A program made the translations under genes and the position numbers. A DNA stretch of 64,000 bases. Source: Jatrophihabitans sp. Its GTDB lineage: Bacteria > Actinomycetota > Actinomycetes > Mycobacteriales > Jatrophihabitantaceae. The DNA is taken from contig DASVQQ010000005.1 in assembly GCA_036389035.1 (NCBI GenBank), positions 62,001 to 126,000 of the forward strand, in the 5' to 3' direction. Below, piece after piece: positions 1 through 9,068 of this stretch. Every line of letters begins with the position of its first letter. Within the stretch, counting starts at the first letter, position 1. The notes beneath the pieces were generated by a model. That model had not been told where the DNA came from. It did no database searches and saw only the letters and a program-made list of their open reading frames with translations.

Positions 1-3000
1 GGCTCGCTCGCCAGAGGCGCGGCGATGCCGGGCCTCAGCTACACCGCCACGCTGGCGCCGTCCGGCTCGGTGACGGCCGCGGCGCTGGTCAACACCGCGC
101 GGATCACCGGCTATGACTCGCTGCCGGCGGGCGGTCGGCACTACACCGGGCCGAGCGGGACCGCCACGATCACCGCGTACTTCCCCAGGGTCACGACCAC
201 CAAGTCGACCCCGGCAGGCAACACCGGCTACATCGGCGAGTCGTTCAGCTGGCTGGTCACGGTCCGCAACACCGGCCTGGGAGTGGCCTACCAACTCGCC
301 AGCACCGACACCCTGCCACCGAACTGGAGCTATGACGCGGGCAGCGCCCGGGTGTCGGTGGCCGGCGGTCCCGCGAGCCCGGTCGAGCCGGCGGTGTCGG
401 TCACCGGCGCGGTTCAGACGCTGAGCTGGACCGGCCTGGGCACCCTCAACCCGACTGCGGTGCTGACCGTCGCGTTCACCGCGACTCCGCAACCAGGCGT
501 GAGCGGATCACCCGGCGTCGGCCTGGTCGTCAACCACACCAACTCGGCCACCTCGACCGCGCAGGACGCCACCGGCGCCAGTGCCAACGGCGCCGGCAGC
601 TACACCGCCGGCCCGGGCACCGCCATCGCGCGCATCGGCTCCGCCGACCTCAGCCTCACCAAGGCGGTCGGCACCTCACCGGTGGCCGGTGGGAGCGGCA
701 GCTGGACGCTCACGGTCGGCAACCTCGGGCCGAACCCGGCGACCGGCCCGTTCACCGTCACCGACCAGTTCACCAACCCGCTGCCGAGCGGGGTGACCTC
801 GATCAGCGCATCGGGCCTCGGCTGGTCCTGTAGCACCGCGGCGCCGATCAGCTGCCAGCGCACCGCGGCCGGGGACACCCTGGCCAGCGGCGCGGCCTTC
901 CCGGCCATCACGCTCGGCTACTCGGTCAACCCGTCGGCGCCGGACGGCAGCACGCTGTCCAGCACCGCGGCGGTCAGCGCGCGCACCTGGGACCCCACCC
1001 CGGCCAACAACAGCGCCACCGCTGTCGCGACCGTACGGGCTGCCGCGGACCTGGCGATCGCCGCCAGCCTCACCTCGCCGGAGCTGATCGCCGGAGCGCC
1101 GGCCAGCTACCAGTTGGCCGTCACCAACTCCGGCCCCTCCGACGCCCTCGGTCCGATCAGCATCGATGCCTCGATGCCGGCCGGCAGCAGGTTCGTGTCG
1201 GCGTCCGGCACCGGCTGGAGCTGTGACCCGGTCGCGGCTGGAACTCCTGCCGCCACCCTGCACTGCACGATGCCGGGCCCGCTGGCCGTCGGCGCGGCGC
1301 CGGCCGCCGTCTCGGTGACGGTGACCATCGCCTCCTCGCAGACCGGCCCGGTCACCAGCACCGCCAGTGTCTCCGCGCCCACCGCCGACCCGACTCCGGC
1401 GAACAACTTCGACGTGCAGACCGACACGCCGGCGCTGCGCGCTGACCTGGTGATCCAGAAGGTGCACCTGACCGACCCGTTCGTCGCCGGCAGCCAGGCC
1501 GACTACCGGATCGAGGTGCGCAATGCCGGTGAGTCCGACGCGACCGGCGTCGAGGTCAGCGACACCTTGCCGGCCGGGCTGAGCTATTCCTCGTTCAGCT
1601 CCACCGACCCGGCCTGGACCTGCTCGGCGGTCGGGCAGCAGGTCAGCTGCGACTACTCCGCCGCGCTCGTAGCCGGCGACAGCTCCTCGTTCACCCTGAC
1701 GGTGAACCTGGCGGCCGCCTTCGAAGGCCCGGCGTCCAACACCGCGACGGTATCGGCCGGCACGCCCGATCCGGTGCCGGCCAACAACAGCGACGCCGAT
1801 GACTCGTCGGTGTCGCAGGTGGCCGACCTCTCGATCACGGCGTCGCACACCGGAAGCGCGATCGCCGGCGACCTGCTGAGCCTGCGGTTCGCGGTCCACA
1901 ACTCGGGGCCTTCCCAGATCACCGGGCCCGTCACGGTGCTCGACGCGCTGCCGGCCGGCTGGAGCTTCAGCTCCGCCACCGGCGCCGGCTGGAGCTGTGA
2001 CTACGCCGCCGCCAGCAGGGTGCTCAGCTGCGTCCTGGCGGGCGGCCTGGCCACCGGCGCCAGCGCCGCCCAGCTCGGCGTCGTCGTACGGCTGGATCCG
2101 GACGCCGGCCCGGCCACGACCGCGAACACCGCGACGGTGAGCAGCGGCACCGCCGACTCCGATCTGGCCGACAACTCCAGCACCGACCAGGTCCAGGTGC
2201 TGGCCAGCGCGGCGCTCAGCCTGAGCAAGGCCCTGAGCACGCCCGCTCCGGTGCTGGCCGGCACCGGAGCCGACTTCGTGCTCTCGGCCAGCAACGCCGG
2301 CCCCAGCGATGCCGGCCCCGTCGTCGTGACCGACACGCTGCCGGCCTACCTGAGCCTGCAGTCCTACTCCGGCAGCGGCTGGACCTGCTCGGTGGCCGGG
2401 CAGTCGGTGATCTGCGGACGCGATGGGCTGGCCGCCGGCGCGACCGCGCCGGATCTGGTGCTGCGGACGCGGGTCTCGGCATCGACGCCGGTCACCCTGC
2501 CGGCCGGTACGGCGACCCTGCTCAACAACGCAGCCATCGAATCCGGCACCGCCGGCACCCGGACGAACCCGCCCGCTGTGCAGGTCCCGGTACGGGCCGA
2601 GGCCGGGCTGGCGCTGGCGATCGAGCCGACCAGCCCGCAGGCGCAGGCCGGAGAGGGTCTGGGTTGGCGGCTGACGGTGAGCAACGCCGGCCCCAGTGAC
2701 TCGGCCTCGCCGATCACCGTCACCGACACGCTGCCGGCCTACCAGAGCTTCCTGTCGGCCAGCGGTGGCTGGGACTGCTCGGCCGGTCCGGCTCCGGCGC
2801 CGCCGTCGGCGACGGCGCACCAGACAGTGACGTGCACCCTGAACCAGTCACTGGCCCCCGGCGAGGTGGCTCCGACGCTCCAGCTGCAGGTGCAGCTCGA
2901 TCCGCTGGCACCGGCCGGCGCCGAGTCGAACCAGGCAGTCGCCGGCTCGCCCACCCCGGGCGCGGCTGCCAGTGCCTCGGCCACGGTGGTGGTGGGCAAG

Positions 3001-4293
3001 CTCGCCGATCTGAGCCTGAGGATGCTGCACACCGGCAACGGTCAGGTCGGTGAGGTCATCGACTTCACCTTGCGCGTGCACAACGCCGGTCCCTCGACTG
3101 CCGGCCGGCTCACGATCCGCGACCCGTTGCCGGCCGGTCTCAGCTTCGTCTCGGGCGCCGGCAACGGCTGGACCTGCGCCGCGGACCCGGACCAGCTGGT
3201 CAGCTGCTCGCTGAGTGACCCGGTGGCCGCCGGCGCCGACAGCCCCGACCTGGTGCTGAGCGCGCTGGTGAGCGCGGCGGCCTATCCCGGCGTGATCAAC
3301 CTGGCCACCGTGGCATCGGAGGATCCGGCGCTCGTGGACAGCGCCGACGCCTCCGACCAGCTGCTGGTGGATCCGGCCGCCCGACTGTCGATCACCAACG
3401 AGTTTCAGGGTGATCTGGTAGTGGGACGGGCCGCGAGCTACCTGATCACCGTCACCAACTCCGGCCCGACCGCCAGCCCCGGACCGCTCCGGCTGACCGA
3501 GACCCTGACGGCCGGCCTGAGCTACTCCTCGGCCACCGGAGCGGGCTGGAGCTGTGTCATCAGCGGCCGGCAGCTGAGCTGCGATCACGCCGGCGCGTTG
3601 CCGGTGGCCGGCGCCACCAGCGTCACGGTGACGGTCGCGGTGCTGGCCGGCGCCTACCCGGCAGTGACCGGCACTGCCACCGTCACCGGCCCGGGCTCAG
3701 CCCCGGCGACCGGTTCGGACACCGCGCCGGTGCAGCCGTCGGTGCTGCTGCGACTGAGCAAGGCGCTGGTCTCCTACGTAGACGGAGTGGCCAGTTACCG
3801 GCTGACGGTCACCAACCAGGGCCAGAACGCCACGGTGGCGCCGGTGATCGTCACCGATCCGCTGCCGGTCGGCCTGAGCTACTCCTCGGCCACCGGCGAG
3901 GGCTGGTCGTGCACGCAGGCGGCAACGGTGCTGCGTTGCGCGCACTCGGCCTCGATGGCGATCGGCACGGCGGCGCCGATCATCCTGCTGACGCGGGTTT
4001 CGGCAAGTTCAGGAACGGTGATCCGCAACGTGGCCACCGTGACCGGCGGCGGCGGTCCGCGCTCGGACAGCGCCGTCGCGAGCAACGCGGCGGTCCTGAC
4101 GGTGAGCCTGACCGGCGGGCGGGCCGGCTCAGCCCCGCCCGGCTCAGCACCGCCCGGATCAGCACCGCCCGGCTCCGGCGCCGGGGAGCTGCCCTGGACC
4201 GGACGCGAGCTGGGTCAACCGGCCGCCGTGGCCCTGCTGTTGTTGCTGGCCGGATTGGCCCTGCGGTTGTCCGGGCGTCGTCGCACCGGATAG
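1..4293 (+). CDS. DUF11-repeat surface protein with LPWTG sorting signal (5' end outside window)
   Basis: The frame is open from base 1, so the N-terminus and any signal peptide lie upstream; the first in-window ATG is at 25. About nine to ten tandem beta-sandwich repeats of roughly 115-125 residues follow one another, each opening with a motif like ADLSL.K and carrying N-x-GPS and TDTLPAG signatures typical of DUF11 domains. Nine repeats carry a GW-x-C followed by a second Cys 8-17 residues on, suggesting one disulfide per domain. The C-terminus has a GSAPP linker repeated three times, then LPWTG, a hydrophobic helix and an RRR tail, a classical sortase substrate. Anchoring to peptidoglycan as a long stalk or adhesin is inferred. 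No sortase gene is in the window. The binding partner is unknown. Confidence 0.88.
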   Translation, partial: GSLARGAAMPGLSYTATLAPSGSVTAAALVNTARITGYDSLPAGGRHYTGPSGTATITAYFPRVTTTKSTPAGNTGYIGESFSWLVTVRNTGLGVAYQLASTDTLPPNWSYDAGSARVSVAGGPASPVEPAVSVTGAVQTLSWTGLGTLNPTAVLTVAFTATPQPGVSGSPGVGLVVNHTNSATSTAQDATGASANGAGSYTAGPGTAIARIGSADLSLTKAVGTSPVAGGSGSWTLTVGNLGPNPATGPFTVTDQFTNPLPSGVTSISASGLGWSCSTAAPISCQRTAAGDTLASGAAFPAITLGYSVNPSAPDGSTLSSTAAVSARTWDPTPANNSATAVATVRAAADLAIAASLTSPELIAGAPASYQLAVTNSGPSDALGPISIDASMPAGSRFVSASGTGWSCDPVAAGTPAATLHCTMPGPLAVGAAPAAVSVTVTIASSQTGPVTSTASVSAPTADPTPANNFDVQTDTPALRADLVIQKVHLTDPFVAGSQADYRIEVRNAGESDATGVEVSDTLPAGLSYSSFSSTDPAWTCSAVGQQVSCDYSAALVAGDSSSFTLTVNLAAAFEGPASNTATVSAGTPDPVPANNSDADDSSVSQVADLSITASHTGSAIAGDLLSLRFAVHNSGPSQITGPVTVLDALPAGWSFSSATGAGWSCDYAAASRVLSCVLAGGLATGASAAQLGVVVRLDPDAGPATTANTATVSSGTADSDLADNSSTDQVQVLASAALSLSKALSTPAPVLAGTGADFVLSASNAGPSDAGPVVVTDTLPAYLSLQSYSGSGWTCSVAGQSVICGRDGLAAGATAPDLVLRTRVSASTPVTLPAGTATLLNNAAIESGTAGTRTNPPAVQVPVRAEAGLALAIEPTSPQAQAGEGLGWRLTVSNAGPSDSASPITVTDTLPAYQSFLSASGGWDCSAGPAPAPPSATAHQTVTCTLNQSLAPGEVAPTLQLQVQLDPLAPAGAESNQAVAGSPTPGAAASASATVVVGKLADLSLRMLHTGNGQVGEVIDFTLRVHNAGPSTAGRLTIRDPLPAGLSFVSGAGNGWTCAADPDQLVSCSLSDPVAAGADSPDLVLSALVSAAAYPGVINLATVASEDPALVDSADASDQLLVDPAARLSITNEFQGDLVVGRAASYLITVTNSGPTASPGPLRLTETLTAGLSYSSATGAGWSCVISGRQLSCDHAGALPVAGATSVTVTVAVLAGAYPAVTGTATVTGPGSAPATGSDTAPVQPSVLLRLSKALVSYVDGVASYRLTVTNQGQNATVAPVIVTDPLPVGLSYSSATGEGWSCTQAATVLRCAHSASMAIGTAAPIILLTRVSASSGTVIRNVATVTGGGGPRSDSAVASNAAVLTVSLTGGRAGSAPPGSAPPGSAPPGSGAGELPWTGRELGQPAAVALLLLLAGLALRLSGRRRTG

Positions 4294-4300
4294 CGCCGCC

Positions 4301-5476
4301 TCACCTATCGGGTTCGAACACCGCCCGGACGCAACCGTCCTTACGGTTCTTGAACAGGTCGTAGCCGTTCACGGCCTTGGCCAGCGGCATCACGTGGGTG
4401 GCCAGGTGCCGCGTCTGCAGCTCACCGCGGGCCATTCGCTGCAGCAGCATCGGGATGTAGCGGTGGCCGTGCTGCTGGGCGCTGCGCAGGGTCAGCCCCT
4501 TGTTCATGATGGCGCCCAGCGGGAACTTGTCGACCACGCCGCCGAACACGCCGAGCACGAAGACGCTGCCACCCTTTCGGCAGTTGAAGATCGCCTCCCG
4601 CACCGCCAGCGGACGGTCGGTGCCCAGCCGTCGCTGCTGCTTGAACTGGTCATAGCCGTACAGCGGCGACGGGCCGCCCGAGACCATTCCGACCGCTTCG
4701 ATGCAGACGTCGGGACCGCGGCCGCCGGTCCGCTCCCGCAGTTCGGCCGAGACGTCGCTGGTGCGAAAGTCGATGAGTTGCGCGCCCGGCTGGGCGCCGG
4801 CCTGGTCCAGCCGCTCAGCCAGGCCGTCGATGACGATGACCTCGGCCGCGCCGAGCAACGTCGCGGCCTGGGCGGCGAGTTGCCCCACCGCTCCGGCACC
4901 CCAGACCGCCACCACATCGCCGGGTCGGACCCCGCCCAGGTCAGCTCCCATCCAACCGGTGGGCGCGGCGTCCGAGGCGAACAGCGCGGTCAGGTCATCG
5001 ACCTCGTCCGGGATCGGGAACATCCCCTGATCGGCGTAGGGAACCCGGATGTAGTCGGCGTGGCTGCCGGCGAAGCCACCGAGCGCATGCGAGTAGCCGT
5101 AGCAACCGCTGGGCGCCTGTCCCCACAGGCTCTCAGACACTGCCGGGTTGGGATTACTGTTATCGCACAAGGAAAAAAGCTGATTCTGACAGAACCAGCA
5201 GTGGCCGCAGCTGATGAACGAGCAGACCACCACCCGGTCACCGACCCGGCGGCGGCTCACGGCAGAGCCGACCTCGACGACCTCGCCCATGAACTCGTGG
5301 CCCAGCACGTCGCCAGGGCGCATGGTGGGCAGATAGCCGCCCAGCACGTGCAGGTCCGAACCGCAGACCGCGCTGAACCGTACCTTGACGATGGCGTCGT
5401 GAGCGTTGAGCAGTCGCGGATCCGGAACCGTCTCGAGCGACAGCTCATCGACACCGGCCCAGCACAGCGCCTTCAC
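4301..5476 (-). CDS. zinc-dependent alcohol dehydrogenase (MDR family)
   Basis: A 391-residue medium-chain dehydrogenase. Near the N-terminus AVCGSDLH and GHEFMGEV supply catalytic zinc ligands, and a C-G-H-C-W-F-C-x7-C stretch gives the four structural zinc cysteines. A Rossmann motif (GAGAVGQLAAQ) lies mid-protein, followed by an acidic residue after beta-2 (VIVIDG), which favours NAD. The sequence resembles the glutathione-independent formaldehyde dehydrogenase-like branch with an enlarged C-terminal part, but the substrate is not known. The GTG start is chosen because it overlaps the stop of the upstream gene as GTGA, implying translational coupling. The stop lies only 7 bases from the end of the surface-protein gene, so the two are convergent. 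Confidence 0.9.
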   Translation of the reverse strand: MKALCWAGVDELSLETVPDPRLLNAHDAIVKVRFSAVCGSDLHVLGGYLPTMRPGDVLGHEFMGEVVEVGSAVSRRRVGDRVVVCSFISCGHCWFCQNQLFSLCDNSNPNPAVSESLWGQAPSGCYGYSHALGGFAGSHADYIRVPYADQGMFPIPDEVDDLTALFASDAAPTGWMGADLGGVRPGDVVAVWGAGAVGQLAAQAATLLGAAEVIVIDGLAERLDQAGAQPGAQLIDFRTSDVSAELRERTGGRGPDVCIEAVGMVSGGPSPLYGYDQFKQQRRLGTDRPLAVREAIFNCRKGGSVFVLGVFGGVVDKFPLGAIMNKGLTLRSAQQHGHRYIPMLLQRMARGELQTRHLATHVMPLAKAVNGYDLFKNRKDGCVRAVFEPDR

Positions 5477-5961
5477 ACGACACCTTCCTGATCGGCATCG
5501 CCGGTCATCAGGTCCACCAGTAGGCCCTTGGCCGGTCGGCGCTTGCCGGCCGGCTGTGGCTCGATCGACAGCACCTCGCCCACCTCGACGAGCTGCTTGG
5601 CCCGCAGCAGCGCGTTGCGGATCTGACGAGACAGGTCCTCGCCCTTCCAGACCGTCGGGTCGGGTTTGGGGCCGGGCTTGGGGCGGGCCGAGAGCTGGGT
5701 GCCGCGTCCACCAGGCGCCGGCTCCAGCCGGGTCTCGATCAGCTCGGCCAACTCGGCGAGCGGCTGGGGCAGCCGGCCCTCGGCGGCGATGACCTCCGGC
5801 GCTCCCATAATCGTGACGGTGTGCCACCGAAAGGGGTCCGTAAGCGCTTCCTCCGGAGCCCACAGGGGCATCGGAGGCTGCCTGGACAGCCGGCGCCGGA
5901 GCGCCTTGGCCGTGGACGTGCCGGAGGACCGGAGCGCGGCGGCGAGTTCGAATACCTTCAT
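5473..5961 (-). CDS. conserved hypothetical, possibly SRPBCC-like, coupled to the alcohol dehydrogenase
   Basis: A 162-residue protein. The ATG is preceded by AGGAG with 7-base spacing, which decides the start over longer in-frame alternatives. It has a basic N-terminal helix (about residues 10-30), a central part with VTIMGAPEVI and a PAPGGRGTQ motif, and a basic C-terminal half rich in K/R. The PAPGGRGT motif recalls the cyclase/SRPBCC-like proteins often found beside zinc alcohol dehydrogenases in actinobacteria, but the usual N-terminal part of that fold is shortened or absent, so the assignment is tentative. Its stop overlaps the dehydrogenase start, so the two products are probably made in fixed ratio. 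Confidence 0.7.
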   Translation of the reverse strand: MKVFELAAALRSSGTSTAKALRRRLSRQPPMPLWAPEEALTDPFRWHTVTIMGAPEVIAAEGRLPQPLAELAELIETRLEPAPGGRGTQLSARPKPGPKPDPTVWKGEDLSRQIRNALLRAKQLVEVGEVLSIEPQPAGKRRPAKGLLVDLMTGDADQEGVV

Positions 5962-6377
5962 GATGTGACTCCTGGTCGGCCGCCATACGGCCGATGCCTG
6001 CTTCGCTGTGCTTCGGAGCCGCGCTTCAAGCTGAGCGTGGCTCCCCGGTCCGAGCCGCGCGACATCCGGAGTCTTCGCGTCCGCTCGCCTGCCGTCAAGG
6101 CTGTTGGTCTGACGCCACCCTGGGGCCGTGCGGCTGGACAAAGAAGTATCACCTTCGCCACCCCCTGCATATCGCGTTGTGAGAATGGTGCCCGCCCGAG
6201 TGCTGCGCGACCCACCAATCCTTGCGCCGGTGACGTCCATCGGATTGGAGGTGGGTTACCAACCAGCGTGTCGCTCCTTGGAGAAATGCGCCACTTCATA
6301 CCGGGTTACCACCGTCACTTCCAGGCAGCCAGGACCGTTCCGGCGGCCGTCGCCGACGGCGCATTTATGATCGGTTG
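5962..6377. other. intergenic region between divergent genes
   Basis: This 416-base stretch separates the hypothetical/dehydrogenase pair (leftward) from the uracil-DNA glycosylase gene (rightward). It holds the AGGAG ribosome site of the leftward gene, a CGGCCG-ccata-CGGCCG inverted motif near 5977-5993, and the TATGAT box of the rightward promoter at its end. I see no RNA gene or supported reading frame. Confidence 0.5.
6366..6371 (+). promoter_or_regulatory. -10 box TATGAT, leaderless start
   Basis: TATGAT ends exactly six bases before the ATG at 6378, placing the predicted transcription start on the A of the start codon. No Shine-Dalgarno is present. Confidence 0.6.
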
Positions 6378-7109
6378 ATGACGAGCCAGGGCCCGGCGCG
6401 GGTCGCCTCCCTGCCCGAACTTGACGCCGCGGTCGCCGGTTGCCGGGCCTGCCCGCGGCTCGTTCGATGGCGCGAGGAGGTGGCGCTGACCAAGCGCGCC
6501 GCCTATCGGGACTGGGACTACTGGGGACGGCCGGTCCCGGGCTTCGGGCCGGCGGACGCGGCGATGGCGATCGTCGGGCTGGCGCCGGCCGCGCACGGGG
6601 GCAACCGGACCGGTCGGATGTTCACCGGGGACCGTTCCGGCGACGTGCTCTACGCCGCGCTGCACGAGGTGGGTCTGGCCTCGCAGGCGACCTCGGTGGC
6701 AGCCGGGGACGGCATGCGGTTGTACGGCGTGCGGATCACTGCTCCGGTGCACTGCGCGCCCCCGGATAACCGGCCCACCCCCGCCGAGCGGGACACCTGC
6801 CGGGCGTGGCTGTCGCGCGAGCTGCAGCTGCTGCGCCCGACGCTGCGCTCGGTGGTGGTGCTGGGCGGGTTCGGTTGGCAGGCGCTGCTTCCGGTGCTGG
6901 CGGCGTCGTCCTGGCGGATGCCCCGGCCGCTACCGGTGTTCGGCCACGGCGCGATGGTGCGGTTGCCGGCCACCGATTCCGGGCCGGCGCTGAGCCTGTT
7001 CGGCTGTTATCACGTCAGTCAGCAGAACACCTTCACCGGACGGCTGACGCCGGCGATGTTGCGGCAGGTGTTGGCTGCCGCCGCGACGGAGGCGGGGCTG
7101 CTGCCGTGA
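6378..7109 (+). CDS. family 5 (UdgB-type) uracil-DNA glycosylase
   Basis: A 243-residue base-excision-repair enzyme that removes uracil and deaminated bases from DNA. Motif A is GLAPAAHGGNRTGR and motif B is HVSQQNTFTGRL, both as in the thermostable-type family 5 UDGs, whose motif A lacks the usual polar catalytic residue. Four cysteines (CRAC near residue 20, HC-APPD, and the FGC before motif B) match the 4Fe-4S ligands of this family. The ATG follows a TATGAT box by six bases, so translation is probably leaderless; a TTG three bases upstream is less likely. The stop overlaps the next start (GTGA), forming an operon with the BrkB-like membrane protein. Confidence 0.9.
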   Translation: MTSQGPARVASLPELDAAVAGCRACPRLVRWREEVALTKRAAYRDWDYWGRPVPGFGPADAAMAIVGLAPAAHGGNRTGRMFTGDRSGDVLYAALHEVGLASQATSVAAGDGMRLYGVRITAPVHCAPPDNRPTPAERDTCRAWLSRELQLLRPTLRSVVVLGGFGWQALLPVLAASSWRMPRPLPVFGHGAMVRLPATDSGPALSLFGCYHVSQQNTFTGRLTPAMLRQVLAAAATEAGLLP

Positions 7110-8212
7110 GCGCCGGCCCGGAGCCCCGGCAGGCCGGAAGCAGGATCACCGCGACGCTGGACCGGTTCCAGCGGCGGCACCCGTGGGCCGGGTTGCCGTT
7201 GGCGGTGGTGTACAAGTTCATCGACGACCAGGGCCACGTGCTGGCGGCGTTGATCACCTACTACGCCTTCGTCTCGCTGTTCCCGTTGTTGCTGCTACTG
7301 GTCACCCTGCTCGGCTACGCGCTGAACGGCAACGAGGAGCTGCAGCTGCAGGTGCTCGATTCCGCGCTCAGCCAGTTCCCGGTGATCGGCGAGCAGCTGA
7401 CGACCAATATCGACCCGTTGCAGGGAAAGGTGCTCGGCCTGGTCGTCGGAATCCTCGGCAGCCTGTACGGCGGGCTCGGCGTCGCCCAGGCCTGCCAGAA
7501 CGCCATGAACAAGGTCTGGGCGGTGCCGCGCAACGCGCGGCCGAACCCGATCAAGGCCCGGGGCATCAGCTTGCTGCTGCTGCTGTTGCTCGCCGGCGGC
7601 GTCGGAATCACCACGATGCTGTCGGCGCTGACCACCAGCGCTGAGGAGTACGGCAGCGACCTCGGCGTCGGGGCCAGGATCCTGGCCACGGTGCTGTCGG
7701 TGGCGGTGAACGCGGTGCTGTTCGTGGTGGCTTTTCAGCTGATGACCGCCGAGCACGTCACGGCCAGACAGGTTCGCGGCGGCGCGCTGGCGGCCGCGGT
7801 GTGCTGGCAGGTGTTGCAACAGATCGGCACCTACTACGTCGGCCACGAGCTCAAGGGCGCCAGCGCCACCTACGGCGTGTTCGGGCTGGTGTTGGGTCTG
7901 CTCGCCTGGATCCACCTCGGCGCGCTGGTCATCGTCCTGTGCGCCGAGTACAGCGTCGTGCGGGCCAAGAAGCTCTGGCCGCGCAGCCTGCTGGCGCCGT
8001 TCACCGACAATGCCAAGCTGACCGAAGGCGACCGCCGCGCGTACTCCTCCTATCCGATGACCGAGAAGCACAAGGACTTCGAAACGGTCGACGTGGATTT
8101 TCACGAGCCGGACGGGAGCCAGCCGGACGGGAGCCAGCCGGACGGTGCGGCCGAGCCGGACAGCCAGGACGCGCCGAGCAGGCCGCGCCGGGGCAGGCGC
8201 CGCCGCGGGTGA
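7106..8212 (+). CDS. YihY/BrkB-family inner membrane protein
   Basis: A 368-residue protein with about six transmembrane helices between residues 35 and 290. It opens with the family's typical amphipathic segment (FIDDQGHVLAALITYYAF) and carries the conserved YGGLGVAQA and GASATYGVFG motifs. Family members are often annotated as RNase BN, which is not correct for these membrane proteins; they are probably transporters or flippases of unknown substrate. The last 60 residues are hydrophilic, with PDGSQ repeated in tandem and a final RPRRGRRRRG cluster, probably cytoplasmic. The GTG start overlaps the glycosylase stop as GTGA. Confidence 0.88.
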   Translation: MSAGPEPRQAGSRITATLDRFQRRHPWAGLPLAVVYKFIDDQGHVLAALITYYAFVSLFPLLLLLVTLLGYALNGNEELQLQVLDSALSQFPVIGEQLTTNIDPLQGKVLGLVVGILGSLYGGLGVAQACQNAMNKVWAVPRNARPNPIKARGISLLLLLLLAGGVGITTMLSALTTSAEEYGSDLGVGARILATVLSVAVNAVLFVVAFQLMTAEHVTARQVRGGALAAAVCWQVLQQIGTYYVGHELKGASATYGVFGLVLGLLAWIHLGALVIVLCAEYSVVRAKKLWPRSLLAPFTDNAKLTEGDRRAYSSYPMTEKHKDFETVDVDFHEPDGSQPDGSQPDGAAEPDSQDAPSRPRRGRRRRG

Positions 8213-8303
8213 TTGACCGTCCTGGCGTGGTAGCGGCACCATGGAGCCGCCCGCCGCCGGATCGCGGCCCCGGTGGCCGCCTCGCGGCGTGGAACGGAGC
8301 GCC

Positions 8304-8987
8304 ATGAACGTGCCTCAGACCGGTTCGCAGCCGGCCGGCGACCGAACGCCGATGCGCAACCGGGTCACCCCGTGGGGGAACATCGTGGCCATCGAGCAGC
8401 GCGGCGCGTGGCTCGGCAACCGCGGCATCCTGCACGAGGGCACCGACGTGGTCCGATTCCACCGCAGCGACCTGTGGATCATCTGCCGCTTGCAGTACCG
8501 GGACTGGCGGCTGGCGCAATGGCAGCCGGGTCATTTCACGGTGCTGTACTTCTATGACGAGGCGGTGGCGCTGGCGGCCGGTCACCGGCCCTGCGCGTTG
8601 TGCCGGCGAGCCGACTACAACGCGTTCCGGACGGCGTTGACGAACCGGCCTGGTGAGGCGGCTGCCGCCGGACAGCCCGGGCTGCCGCTGGCCAAGGAGC
8701 TGGACCGGCAACTGCACCAGGAGCGGATCGTGCGCGGCAGCCACCGCCGCCGGCTGCATCCGATGCGGTGGTCGACGCTGCCGGCCGGGAGTTTCATCGC
8801 CCTGGACGGCCAGCCGGGCCTGGTGCTGGCCGACAGCGTCCGGCCCTGGAGCCCGCAGGGCTACCGCGATCCGCTGCCCCGGCCGCGCACCGGCACTGCC
8901 GAGGTGATCACCCCACCCTCGACGGTGGCCGCGCTGCGCGGCGGGTACCGACCGCAGATCGACGCCAGCGTGCTGGCTGCCGGCTAA
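8304..8987 (+). CDS. conserved actinobacterial hypothetical protein
   Basis: A 227-residue soluble protein with no signal peptide or membrane segment. Distinctive conserved-looking motifs are GNRGILH near residue 38, a CALCRRADYNAFR segment near the middle, and an LPAGSF / LV.ADSVRPWSPQGY core toward the C-terminus. I recognise the general family as widespread in actinobacteria but without known function. The CxxC could bind metal. The ATG at 8304 follows GGAACGGAG; an upstream in-frame ATG at 8241 has no ribosome site. It follows the BrkB gene on the same strand with a 91-base gap. Confidence 0.8.
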   Translation: MNVPQTGSQPAGDRTPMRNRVTPWGNIVAIEQRGAWLGNRGILHEGTDVVRFHRSDLWIICRLQYRDWRLAQWQPGHFTVLYFYDEAVALAAGHRPCALCRRADYNAFRTALTNRPGEAAAAGQPGLPLAKELDRQLHQERIVRGSHRRRLHPMRWSTLPAGSFIALDGQPGLVLADSVRPWSPQGYRDPLPRPRTGTAEVITPPSTVAALRGGYRPQIDASVLAAG

Positions 8988-9020
8988 CCGCGCCGGAGGG
9001 CCCGGCCACAACCGCTCGAC

Positions 9021-9026
9021 TACCCT
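9021..9026 (+). promoter_or_regulatory. -10 box TACCCT driving a leaderless short ORF
   Basis: TACCCT ends six bases before the ATG at 9033. The predicted transcript therefore begins on that ATG, not on the FKBP gene start 32 bases downstream. Confidence 0.55.
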
Positions 9027-9032
9027 GGGGGA

Positions 9033-9068
9033 ATGGTTGAGCGGCGAGGGACGGGAGTGTTGTGGTGA
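9033..9068 (+). CDS. leaderless 11-codon upstream ORF (MVERRGTGVLW)
   Basis: Reads MVERRGTGVLW and stops at TGA 9066-9068. The stop overlaps the GTG start of the FKBP lipoprotein gene (GTGA at 9065-9068). The start lies at the predicted transcription start. Leaderless upstream ORFs that couple to the next gene are known in mycobacteria. Here the peptide has no run of a single amino acid that would suggest attenuation, so simple translational coupling is the likelier role. This is an inference from spacing only. Confidence 0.45.
   Translation: MVERRGTGVLW

Noticed and set aside
676..2820. A 714-codon open frame opposite the DUF11 repeats
   Set aside because: Extremely Arg/Gly-rich, without domains, and opposite a well-supported repeat protein.
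1..4293. CRISPR-like or satellite repeats in the DUF11 gene
   Set aside because: The DNA repeats follow the protein domains and vary at synonymous sites, so they reflect domain duplication.
7106..8212. RNase BN annotation for the BrkB-family gene
   Set aside because: The sequence is a multi-helix membrane protein without metallo-beta-lactamase motifs; the RNase BN name for this family is a known misassignment.
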